Assembly (NCBI GenBank): GCA_948144175.1
Contig: CANXME010000105.1
Span: 682,001-746,000, forward strand
Length of the DNA: 64,000 nucleotides
Origin: Closterium sp. NIES-65
Taxonomy: Eukaryota > Streptophyta > Zygnematophyceae > Desmidiales > Closteriaceae
Direction: 5' to 3'
Under the pieces are notes generated by a model. That model saw only the letters and a program-made list of their open reading frames with translations. It did no database searches and was not told the origin of the DNA. Below, in pieces: positions 8,648 through 18,260 of the stretch. The first letter of the stretch is position 1. Every line of letters starts with the position of its first letter. The position numbers were made by a program, and so were the translations under genes.

Positions 8648-10005
8648 TCATCCTCTCTTGCCTGCTGAAAACACCTTAAAGCACTTGTACCCCTCACAGC
8701 TTCGCACAAACGGAATGCAAATCTGGCCGTTGGGGCAAACCTTCCTCAACACGCAGGGACGCTCATTCTTGACAGGTCGCGCCTTCTTGTTAGGATGCTC
8801 CTTGTTATTGTCACACACCCACGGGCATATGAGCCTCTTCTTAACGACGCAGCCGGGGGGTGCAGGAGGGGATGTGCCGCCAGAAGGAGTAGGGGCAGAA
8901 GGGGGAATAGTGGAAGGAGCGGAAGGAGGGGGGGTAGAGGGAGGAGTCAGAGAAGGGGGGGTAAAGGAAGGAGGGGGAGGAGGGGAAGGAGGGGGAGGAG
9001 AGGGAGGAGTGGAAGGAGGGGGAGGAGGGGAAGGAGGGGGAGGAGGGGAAGGAGGGGGAGAAGGGGGAGGAGGGGAAGGAGGGGGAGAAGGGGGAGGAGG
9101 GGAAGGAGGGGGAGGGGAGGGAGGAGGGGGAGAAGGGGGAGGAGGGGAAGGAGGGGGAGAAGGGGGAGGAGGGGAAGGAGGGGGAGAAGGGGGAGGAGGG
9201 GAAGGAGGGGGAGGAGAGGGAGGAGGGGGAGAAGGGGGAGGAGGGGAAGGAGGGGGAGAAGGGGGAGGAGGGGAAGGAGGGGGAGAAGGGGGAGGAGGGG
9301 AAGGAGGGGGAGGGGAGGGAGGAGGGGGAGAAGGGGGAGGAGGGGAAGGAGGGGGAGGGGAGGGAGGAGGGGGAGAAGGGGAAGCGATAACCGCACCTAT
9401 AAGATGAAAAGTGAAAACACGAGGAGGGTAATAGTACGAGGAGGGGAAACAACTTGTTTAGATAAAGAGGAGGACGGTATCAGAAGCAGATGGAGATACG
9501 AAATGCAAATAGGCATTGAGTTGGGAAAGGAGTGGGAGAGCGGACAGGAAGCGATTCCTCACTAGTCACATCCACAGCTACACGAGAAGGGTAAATACGA
9601 GGAGGTTACTACGAGAGGGGTAAACAACCTGTTTAGATAGTACACACGATGAGGGATAAAGGACCGCTTTTAAAACGGATGTGAATACGACTGCAGGGAC
9701 CACTAAGAGATGATATGGAAAGGAGCGGCAGGGGGAGAGGCTCATACAGGAGAGGCCAGAAAGGAGAGACTCTCATTGGAGGGAGAAAAAAGGAGGTGGT
9801 GTGCTAGATAGATTCCATTATCAAACAGGCGATAGTAGTCTTAAAACTCTTACAACTCTTGCACAATGATGGTCCGCCGCCCGACCCTTGATGATGATAT
9901 CTAGGAACCTGGGAAAGTAGCACAGCACGAGTTGTGTGATACATCAAGGCGTCACTCACATGGCGCGATACAGACAAGAAGAAGACTAACGGCAGCGAGA
10001 CGCAT
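8648..10005 (-). CDS. Secreted hydroxyproline-rich (SPPPP) glycoprotein with 8-Cys C-terminal domain, two exons
   Basis: Exon 1 (9960-10005) codes MRLAAVSLLLVCIAP, a signal peptide start, and ends at donor CAT|GTGAGT. Exon 2 (8648-9396) follows acceptor CATCTTATAG. The phases fit (T|GT gives Cys), so the joined frame reads on through CAVIASPSPPPP into a rod of about 140 residues of SPPP/SPPPP repeats. A Ser/Thr/Pro spacer and about 70 residues with eight Cys follow (starting GCVVKKRLICPWVC, later CVLRKVCPNGQIC), then the stop TGA (8648-8650). Total 264 aa. The rod is of the extensin/pherophorin type, expected to be prolyl-hydroxylated and glycosylated in the wall. The Cys domain is not recognised. 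The other five frames of the repeat are also open but are shadows. Confidence 0.8.
8975..9385. repeat. GGGGGAGGAGGGGAAGGA minisatellite coding the SPPPP rod
   Basis: A purine-rich repeat with a 15/18-bp basic unit encodes SPPPP and SPPP blocks in the minus frame used by the wall-protein gene. Strand asymmetry is extreme (almost pure G and A on the plus strand). All units are multiples of 3 bp, consistent with selection on the reading frame. Confidence 0.85.
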
Positions 10006-10419
10006 TATGCCCTTTGTAGCTGTACAAGCCATTTTGCCTCCGACTCCGACGGCTAGTAGCGGCGAACCGGCAGCAATCTCGCCGCGATCTCGCGGCGTGA
10101 CTCGTGTCTCGACTATCTTTCAGGCTGGAGCGGCAGATCGCGCGAACGATCATTCAGGCTGAAAGCGGCAGATCGCGCGACGTGTGTACGCCGCGGGTAC
10201 GCGGCTCGTAGTCCTTCGCTTTGCGAGTAGAATGGCGTGGCAAGTGGCGTCACGGTGACAAAAGGAGAGGATCTGAAGTGCACAACTACTGGCTGGCAGC
10301 ACAAAGTTTTACTCAAACTACTAGGGGTACTACTAGACCCGGATTGCTACTCCTATGTAGAAACCCTTGCAACTGTGGAGTTTAAATAGCGTGCACCATC
10401 ATGATGGCAGCGCAAGTCT

Positions 10420-10560
10420 GGAGCAGCGCAAAGCCGTTGCGGAGCAGCGCAAGCCTTGCGGAGCAGCGCAAGGCCTTGCGGTGCCGCGCAAAGCCTTGCG
10501 GAGCAGCGCAAAGCCTTGCGGAGCAGCGCAAAGCCTTGCAGAGCGGCGCAGCTTGCGCCG
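10420..10560. repeat. 21-bp tandem repeat (GCGCAAAGCCTTGCGGAGCA)
   Basis: About six units of a 20-21-bp repeat; related words recur at 10620-10745 (GCGCAAGCCTTTGC, AGCGCAAAGCCTTGCGG). ORFs on both strands here are products of the repeat. Confidence 0.75.
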
Positions 10561-10775
10561 CAACAAGCTTGAAGCTTTGCGGCAGCACCACGGGCAGCAC
10601 CATGGTGGACTCCACCTCCGCAAGGCTTTGCGCCGTCTGCATGATGGTGCTGCCCACGGACAGCAATATTTTTGCACTGGGTGCCAGGTGGTCACTTCGC
10701 GAGTAGCGCAAGCCTTTGCAGAGCAGCGCAAAGCCTTGCGGCGGAGCAGCACCACCGTGGTGCCAGGTGGTGACT

Positions 10776-11590
10776 CTGCAGTGGCCGGCGAATGAAAACG
10801 AGACACCGATCTGTACGAAAACGCATCTGCAAGCATATCCGTTGCATCGCGAGCATTATTCGTGAATCCGTCTCTTTCAAGCTGTCGGTTCAAACCATCT
10901 TCAGGAGGGATAGTACTGCCACTAGACCGTAGACCGTATACTATAGTGTCGGCACCTGCGCGTGAAATTCATCTTTTCGTTTCAGACGAGGAGACCATAT
11001 GACAGCAAGCACTGCTTGAAATCCATCCGACGATCTGACTCGCACGTGTGATGCGTGGTTCCCGACAACATGTGGTTGCGTGGGGAGCAGCACTGCTCAA
11101 AGCTGCAGAATAAGAAAAACTACTCTCCCATCTCCTTTCGCTTCCTCTCCCCTCACAGATCCAGAAGTGGCCTAGTTAGTAGAAAGAGGCACTTCCGATA
11201 GATGAGGTCATGGAATCGAACCCACCCCCGTGCAGGCGTGTTCTGCAAGCCCCAAGTAGGGGTTAGCACGTGCTCATCTAGGAATGGATACCCCTAAAAC
11301 TGGTTACGACCAGAAATATAACTTGAATTCTTAATTTCCCTCCCCTCGCAGACTAGATCAACTATCTGGGTGTTTACAAGGTCGCACTCCTGCTCGTTTC
11401 GAACGTGCCAGGTAGTGACTGCAGCGGCCGGCGAATGAAAACGAGACACCGACCTGTACGAAAACGCATCTCGTTGCATCACGAGTATTATTCGTGAATC
11501 CGTCTCTTCAAGCTGTCGGTTCAAACCATCTTCACTACAGTATACCGTAGACCGTATACTGTAGTATCGGCACCTGCGCGTGAAATTAAG
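10776..11590. repeat. Direct repeat, about 635 bp apart
   Basis: 10776-10985 and 11411-11590 share long blocks (GGCGAATGAAAACGAGACAC, TATTCGTGAATCCGTCTCTT, GCACCTGCGCGTGAAATT), with a deletion in the right copy. The unit appears to be a partly duplicated non-coding repeat. No coding potential is seen. Confidence 0.7.
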
Positions 11591-12325
11591 GGCGCATCAC
11601 CTCGGGGCTGGAAGGCCCAAATCCGAACATACGTAACGAATTCACCGTACGAACAGTTTCCCGACGAGATCCGAACACAAATTTGAAAACCTTGGTGAAT
11701 GTGACAGCTCGTGACTAGAGGTGACAGCCTGTTCGAACATGCGACGTCGCCAAGTGCTGGACGACTTCGCGAAACGTCGCAAAAAAATAATTCTGTCGTC
11801 TGCCATTCAAGTTTGACTCATTTTTCGCCCATCCAGTCAAACAGTCTCTTCGTGCTCTTCTACTACTGCTCACCTTGTTGTTTCCCAACAACAATGTCCT
11901 TATCGATGAACTTTCTCCTGCATGGCGACATTTGCAATGGTCGCAAACATTCGTGTGCGACCCGAAGCCTGCTAACCAATAAAATCAGTCGTCCATGCGG
12001 AATTCCTGTCACCAAACCCAACTTTGTTCGAACAACTCTGTTCGAACGTGCGGAATGGAGAGCTTCGTGCCCCGTGTGACAACTCTGTTTCAAATTCGCG
12101 AAATTTCCGACAAGCGACGTCACGAATACCCATACGAGGAGTGGCGAATAATGTAACATTTCGCCTGTTCGAACAACCGTGCTGTTCGAACTGAGAGGTG
12201 AAGCGCCCTAATCTTTTCGTTTTAGACGAGGAGACCATATGACAGCAAGCACTGCTTGAAATCCATCCGACGATCTGACTCGCACGTGTGATGCGTGGTT
12301 CCCGACAACATGTGGTTGCGTGGGA
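10966..12325. repeat. Pair of about 120-bp direct repeats flanking 1.1 kb
   Basis: 10970-11085 and 12208-12322 share CTTTTCGTTT followed by AGACGAGGAGACCATATGAC through to CAACATGTGGTTGCGTGGG, almost identical. They could be ends of an unrecognised element. No TG..CA LTR ends or target duplication could be defined. The interval 11590-12200 holds GTTCGAAC-rich sequence and no supported gene; 12326-12888 also shows nothing convincing. Confidence 0.6.
11199..11280 (-). ncRNA. tRNA-like sequence (pseudo-tRNA or SINE head)
   Basis: The ends TAGATGAG and CTCATCTA pair as an 8-bp acceptor-like stem. On the minus strand a perfect RNA polymerase III B-box (GGTTCGATTCC) is present, and TGCAG/CTGCA can close a 7-nt anticodon-like loop. 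The T-stem pairs poorly, the loop lacks U33 and the A-box is weak. It is therefore probably a degenerate tRNA or the head of a tRNA-derived SINE, not a working tRNA. Confidence 0.35.
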
Positions 12326-12888
12326 GCACATCGCGAAAAAGGGTTTGGCCAATTTTCGAGTTAAAGTCTCAGAGTTGCAGGAAAGTTGCACAAAAGCTGC
12401 AGAAAAGTATCCGAAAAACAACAACCCGAAATTGCATCTACCCAAAATGCCACTAAGGCACACTGAGAAAGGCAGCCGGATGCCAGGCGGTTTGCGCTTC
12501 GGAACGTCCAACTTCCAGAGCGGCTCAAGAAATCTCGCACATTGGCAGACGCGGTTCGACGAAAAAGCACACCTTGGCACCGCATACAAGGAACACTCGC
12601 TTGTGTTTTGCGTTATGTGTTTGTACACTGCCGCGAGAACGATCCCCTTAGGGTTTGCAGCCTATCCCCAAACTACTAAACGCTAACCGACAAAGCAACA
12701 CACATGATACAGAAGAGCAGTCGTTATTGAGTAGCAAACACAACACATGGAAATAATATCGCCCAATTCACAGCTCATGCAATGCGTACACACACATTAG
12801 CCGAAACATTGTGACGCCACCGTCGCATAGTGCTCCCTATGTTCAGCCCCACCATACCACAATGATAAAGCATAGCCACCCTATAGCC

Positions 12889-13775
12889 CTAGACCGAGCG
12901 TACGACGCGTTCTTTGTCATCCTCCACTGGGAACATCACCCCCGCCTTCTTGGATTGGCCTGCCTCATCCGACGCGTCAGACGTGATCCCCTCATCACTA
13001 GAGCGGCCCGTCCGTTTGCGCTAAGTGGGCGTGCGTCGAAGGCGGCTCACCACCTCCTTATTCACCACTCCGGCCTCCTCTGGCACGTCGCGCGGTGGAA
13101 TACCCAATGCCTCCGCCTGCTTCACGAAACCATCATGGACCATGCGGCTCACGCGGCGACAGCTACGGTTGTCTCGCATTAGCGGCCCCTCTGGAATGCA
13201 AAAATATGCCGGAATCTCATCCTCGGACTCGTCCTCCAAACCCCTCGGTGGCGCCCACTTCTCAATAAGGCCTTCGTCACACCCCACGAAATCCCACGCC
13301 GTCATAAACGCCGTGCTGCTGCACTTGTCTTTGAACTCTTCAATCACCAGCTGCAGACTCGTCAACTGCAGCACCAGACCGTCAAACATCCCTGCCGCAG
13401 CTTTCCCTTTCAAGCTGTCCATTCGCGACAGCCATCCCTTCGGCACGCTACCGACCCGCCACCAACTCCTCTGGATTGTCCCCGGCATCGTCAACTTGCA
13501 CGCCATGAACAGCTTGTAAAGGACATCGTGCAGCGGCGGCCGTGGAAAAATGCCCGCACGGGTCCACTCCGTGCTCGTGACAGCCGTTCGCAGAAACCAC
13601 GATCGGAAAACTGCCTTCAATGTGTCCACAACACCATTTATCGCAGAAAACGCAGCAGCCGGCATCACGCCAAATGTCTGCACAACTTTCACCCGTGACA
13701 ACTCCTCCATGACAAACCCCTCCACCGTCCTTGTCCATTTCACACACCCGGTGAGGGTGTGCGAAGGGTTGTGCA
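12889..13775 (-). pseudogene. Plavaka/CACTA-like transposase gene, 3'-terminal exon (piece 3 of 3)
   Basis: This continues the exon at 28575-28644 after removal of element A; one copy of the TSD gtgca keeps the frame. It reads HNPSHTLTGCVKWTRTVEG and on to SRLRRTPT, with Trp-rich and acidic stretches (GLEDESEDEIPAYF). A TAG at 13021-13023 interrupts it. The same frame then continues RKRTGRSSDEGITSDASDE to a second stop at 12889-12891, so the TAG is probably a nonsense mutation. I do not recognise the domain in this part. It may be the C-terminal extension of the transposase or a second element-encoded protein. Confidence 0.55.
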
Positions 13776-13896
13776 TGAGGAAAGTAGAACGAGAATGAAA
13801 TGAACTATGAATGAAGTGATACAAATATGCAACCCTAGCAATGTGTACCCCATATGGGCTACCCAACTATAGCCTACACAATGTTGTAATTTGACA
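13776..13896 (-). repeat. 3' LTR of element A
   Basis: 121 bp with TG..CA ends, preceded on the plus strand by the gtgca target copy and followed by the polypurine tract complement (CACCCCCATAG). Confidence 0.9.
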
Positions 13897-14099
13897 CACC
13901 CCCATAGGCAAAGTGGGGGAGAACAAGGGGTCACAAGACCAGTCAAGCAAAGCAAAGCAAAGCAAAGCTCAGGGTGGATCAGAACGTCACCACACAGTCC
14001 AAGCACAAGGTCAAGGCCAGAAGGCCAGTTCACATGCAGGAGTAGATATATAAGGCTAAACAAGCAAGAGCAGGTATATATATATAAGAGTACAAGCAA

Positions 14100-16631
14100 G
14101 GTCAAGAGGTGAGCAAGTGAGGCAAGACAGGTACAAGTCCCAGCTAAGTGCAGAAGCGCTGATGATCACAAGGCGCAAGTGCCTTGGTGAAAACATCAGC
14201 AGTGTTGGCCTCAGAGGCCACGTACGCAAGTCACAACTAACCACGCTGCTGCAGCTCACGAGCAAGAAAGTAGCGGAGAGCAATGTGCTTCGTTCTGTGC
14301 TCCAAGCGCTGCTCTCGACACAAGGCCAGCATGGCCTTGTTGTCTACGTACAGCACTATAGGAGAACGAGGCGGCTCTCCAAGGTCGGTCAGCAGGTCGG
14401 TGAGCCAGCGAAGCTCCTGTGCAGCCATGGCCCCTGCGTAGATCTCAGCCTCACAACTGGAGCCGAGAACAGAAGACGAGCGAGTAGCCCGCCACGAAAC
14501 AGAGCCGGAACCAAGACTGAAGGTGTAACCCTGCGACGAGAGCTGAGTAGCCTGGTCGTCTGCCCAAGCACTAGCCCCATGCCCAACGTACTGCACAAGT
14601 AGCGCAACACCCTCTTCGCTGCAGCCATGTGCTCTGGTCTGTGTCTACCATGAGCAACATAGAGTGCAAGAATGCTAAGAGGGTATGCAAGGTCAGGTCG
14701 TGTGCAGGTCATCAGGTACATGAGGCAGCCAACAAGCTCTGGGTACGGGCCACTCGACTCTACGGACTCATCCGAAGGCAGAGCTGAGAGCGAGTGGCGA
14801 GTAGACAGAGGAGTGGCCTGAGGCGAGGAGTACGTGAAGCCGAAGCGCTGAAGGACCTGCTGCACCATGTGTGACTGAGTCAGGGTAATGGTGCGGCGTG
14901 CTCTGTCCCGGGTGATCTGCAAGCCAAGGTAGCTGCGCAGTTCACCCAGGTCTGTGCACGTGTGTCTCTTCTGCAGCTCGGACTTCACGTAGGCGAGTCC
15001 AGCAGTGTCAGCAGTGGCAAAGACCAAGTCGTCGACGTACACGAGGATGTAGAACGGCGGCAGAGAGGTGTCGGTGCGCAGAAACAACGACGGGTCAGCA
15101 GTAGAGGGAGCAAACCCAAGAGTCGTAAGCGTAGTCCTCAGTGTGTCGTGCCACTCACGCGGTGCATGGCGGAGACCGTAGACTGGCCGTCGGAGGCTCC
15201 ACTGGGTGCCAGGAGGGAAAGTCCCAGTGAAGCCAGGTGGACGGCGCAGCCAGATCTCCTCGTGCAGGCTAACCTACAAGAAAGCAGTGCTGAAGTCAAG
15301 AGAGTGGAGCTCGTAGTCGCGCTGAGCGGCTATGTGCAGCAGCACCCGAAGAGTGGTCATCTTCGGGGTGGGAGAGAAGGTCTGAAAGTAGTCAACTCCC
15401 TGCCGCTGACTGAAGCCACGAGCGACATACCGCGCCTTGAAGATAGGCGGAGAGCCCGGCGGCCGCTTCACCCTGAAGATCCACATGCCACTGACGATGT
15501 TCGCCCCAGGAGGGGGTACCGCGTCAACGTAGGTGCTTGTGGACTTCGAGGAAGCCATCTCTGCATCCATAGCTGCCTGCCACTGAGAGGAGTAGGGACC
15601 CTCTACGGCCTCTGCGTAAGAGCGCGGAGTCGGGATGTCTAGTGCATCCGGGTCTCCCTCAGGGGTAAGTAGTACGGACGCGAGATGAGGTGAAGCAGCA
15701 GCCAAACACTAGAACTCCTCCTGCCTGTCCTCAACGACGTCCGTGCCAAGAGCACACTCACCCCCGACGGACGGAGGACAGACAGACGCTGACTCAGCAA
15801 CAAGACTAGCAGCGTAGTCTAGACGACAGCGACCAGCAAAGTCGACGAGCTCAGCAACTAGAGCAGACGCAGCAGTGGACTCAAAAGAGGGGTCACTGAC
15901 GACAGTAGCAAGAAGACGCGTGATAGTAGGACTGGCAGCACGAAGAGAGTCCGACGCCGGGTCGGCAAGCGCAGGAAGAGAGGACTTAGGAGGAGAAGGC
16001 AAAGGGGCACGCAGAGGAGCATTGGACGGACGCAGAGACATCCGGTGCGTGCAAGGGACAGGAGGAGGACGCTGACGCGAACCGCGACCACTAGTGCGAG
16101 CAGCACGGACCGGCGACGCAGGGCGAGACGCAGGCTCACGACCCTCAGCAAGACCTCCACTAGGACCAGTGTAAGGAGAGGGAGCAGGCAGTGGGGAGGC
16201 GGGCTCTAACTGTGACTGTGACTGAACAGGCGGTGGACACTCTACAGGAGGAGAAGCACCAAGAACCTACTGAAGGAGCGGAACCTAGTACAGCCGAGGC
16301 CGCGCGGCAGCTCCAGTGACAGCAGGGACAGCAGCAGCACCCCCAGCGAAACCACCAGCGCCAACAGCACCTCCAGCTCCAGTACCTCCAGCAGCACCAG
16401 CAGCAGGACCGCCGCTAGGACGGACAGCAGTAGCCTCACCGCCAACACCCTCAGCAGCTCTGACTCCAGTCGCACACGCAGGCCCAGCAGCTCCAGCACT
16501 CCCAGGACGAGCACCTCCGAGACCGGCGGCACCAGCTCCAGCAGGACGCCTCCAGCGCCGGGCGAACCACTCTCGCAGCTCCTGTGGAGAGAGTGGCTCA
16601 CGCCGAGACGAAGCACCTGGAGAAACACCAG
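14100..16631 (-). pseudogene. Element A linker, reverse transcriptase and RNase H, degenerate
   Basis: Continues the linker after element B (VSPGASSRREPLSPQELREW). Stops lie at about 16285 (RPRLY then TAG), about 15707 and 15272 (STAFL then TAG). RT segments are readable: MWIFRVKRPPGSPPIFKARY, YVDDLVFATADTAGLAYVKS, MVQQVLQRFGF. RNase H segments are CEAEIYAGAMAAQELRWL and HIALRYFLARELQQRG. A frameshift near 14560 removes part of the RNase H start. The family product would be a copia Pol; this copy cannot make it. Confidence 0.8.
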
Positions 16632-16766
16632 TGTCAGAATGAGAAACCAGAATGAGGAGTGACTTGCAGGAACAACAGTACAAATATGTCAAACCCTAAT
16701 CTGGTGTACCCCTTATGGTGTGACCCACTACAGCCTAGAACCACTCAAACATATAAATGTTTGACA
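16632..16766 (-). repeat. 3' LTR of element B
   Basis: TGTCAGAATGAG to ATGTTTGACA, 135 bp. Confidence 0.9.
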
Positions 16767-16997
16767 CACCCCCATAGGCAAAGTGGGGGAGACCTAGGGG
16801 TCACAAGACCAGTCAAGGCAAAACAAGGCAAACAAGCTCAGGGTGGATCTCGAGGATTCCACACAAATTCCGAGCACAAGCAAGCGGTCACAAGACCAGT
16901 TCACATGCAGTTTTATAATAGAGCAAGAGGTACAATGATCACAACCTAACAAGGCAAACATGCAGGTATATATATAATGATCACAGTACAGGTAAAG

Positions 16998-18260
16998 TCA
17001 AGAAGTAAGTAAGTGAGAAACAGTCGGCACAAGGCCTAGAAGAGTGCAAAAACGCTGATGGTCAACAGGCGGAAGCGCCTTGGTGAACACATCAGCAGTG
17101 TTGGCCTCAGTGGCCACGTAACGCAGAAGAAGCTGACCACGCTGCTGTAGCTCTCGAGCTAGAAAGTAACGCAGAGCAATGTGCTTCGTCCTGTGCTCCA
17201 GTCTGTGCTCATGGCACAAGGCAATGGTTGCCTTGTTGTCGACGTACAGCACTGGAGGAGAACGAGGCTGCTCTCCAAGGTCAGTCAGCAGGTAGGTGAG
17301 CCAGCGAAGCTCCTGGGCAGCCATGGCCGTGGCGTAGATCTCAGCCTCACAGTTGGAGCTGAGAACAGAAGAAGAACGAGTAGAACGCCAAGAGACAGAG
17401 CCAGAGCCAAGACTGAAGGTGTAACCCTGAGACGACCGCTGAGTAGCCTGGTCGTCTGCCCAAGAAGCGTCTGAGTGCCCAGTGAGAACAGGCCGGTCTC
17501 GCCCTCCAAGCACTAGCCCCATGCCCGACGTACTACACAAGTAGCGCAACACCCTCTTAGCAGCATCCATGTGCTCCTTCCGGTGACGGCCGGGAGCAAC
17601 ATAGCGTGCTAAGATGCTGAGAGGGTATGCTAGGTCAGGTCGAGTGCAGGTCATCAGGTACATGAGGCAGCCCACAAGCTCTGGATACGGACCACTCGAC
17701 TCTACGGACTCATCCGAAGGCAGAGCTGAGAGCGAGTGACCCGTAGGCAGAGGAGTGGATTGAGGCGAGGAGTACGTGAAGCCGAAGCGCTGAAGGACCT
17801 GCTGCACCATGTGTGACTGAGTCAGGGTAATGGTGCGGCGTGCTCTGTCCCGGGTGATCCGCAAGCCAAGATAGCTTGTCAGTTCACCCAGGTCTGTGCA
17901 CGTGTGTCTCTTCTGCAGCTCGGACTTCACGTGGGCGAGTGCGGCAGTGTCCGCAGTGGCAAAGACCAAGTCGTCGACGTACACGAGGATGTAGAACGGC
18001 GGCAGCGAGGTGTCGGTGCGCAGAAACAGCGACGGGTCAGCAGTAGAAGGAGCAAACCCAAGAGCCGCAAGTGTAGTCCTCAGTGTGTCGTGCCACTCAC
18101 GCGGCGCCTGGCAGAGACCGTAGACTGGCCGCTGGAGGCTCCACTGGGTGCCAGGAGGGAACGACCCAGTGAAGCCAGGTGGGCGGCGCAGCCAGATCTC
18201 CTCGTACACTGCCCTGCAAGAAAGCTGTGCTGAAGTCAAGAGAGTGGAGCTCGTAGTCAC
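16998..18260 (-). CDS. Element B RT (C part) and RNase H
   Basis: The frame resumes in the other register with YEEIWLRRPPGFTGSFPPGT and holds YVDDLVFATADTAALAHVKS (RT catalytic site), MVQQVLQRFGFTYSSPQSTP, the RNase H Asp/Glu signatures (GHSDASWADD, CEAEIYATAMAAQELRWL) and ANTADVFTKALPP. It ends VPTVSHLLTS and a stop. The first residues of the open frame, before about 18205, are out of register. Apart from the frameshift it looks complete. Confidence 0.85.
   Translation of the reverse strand: MTTSSTLLTSAQLSCRAVYEEIWLRRPPGFTGSFPPGTQWSLQRPVYGLCQAPREWHDTLRTTLAALGFAPSTADPSLFLRTDTSLPPFYILVYVDDLVFATADTAALAHVKSELQKRHTCTDLGELTSYLGLRITRDRARRTITLTQSHMVQQVLQRFGFTYSSPQSTPLPTGHSLSALPSDESVESSGPYPELVGCLMYLMTCTRPDLAYPLSILARYVAPGRHRKEHMDAAKRVLRYLCSTSGMGLVLGGRDRPVLTGHSDASWADDQATQRSSQGYTFSLGSGSVSWRSTRSSSVLSSNCEAEIYATAMAAQELRWLTYLLTDLGEQPRSPPVLYVDNKATIALCHEHRLEHRTKHIALRYFLARELQQRGQLLLRYVATEANTADVFTKALPPVDHQRFCTLLGLVPTVSHLLTS

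Noticed and set aside
8586..9565. Gly-rich or Arg-Gly-rich plus-strand proteins over the purine repeat
   Set aside because: Antisense shadows of the spliced SPPPP gene, which has signal peptide, splice sites and a Cys domain on the minus strand.
11199..11280. Functional tRNA gene
   Set aside because: Good B-box and acceptor-like stem, but poor T-stem pairing, no U33 and weak A-box; listed only as tRNA-like.
12288..12686. 132-codon plus-strand ORF
   Set aside because: Overlaps the end of a direct repeat, has an equally long antisense ORF and no recognisable motif; probably chance.
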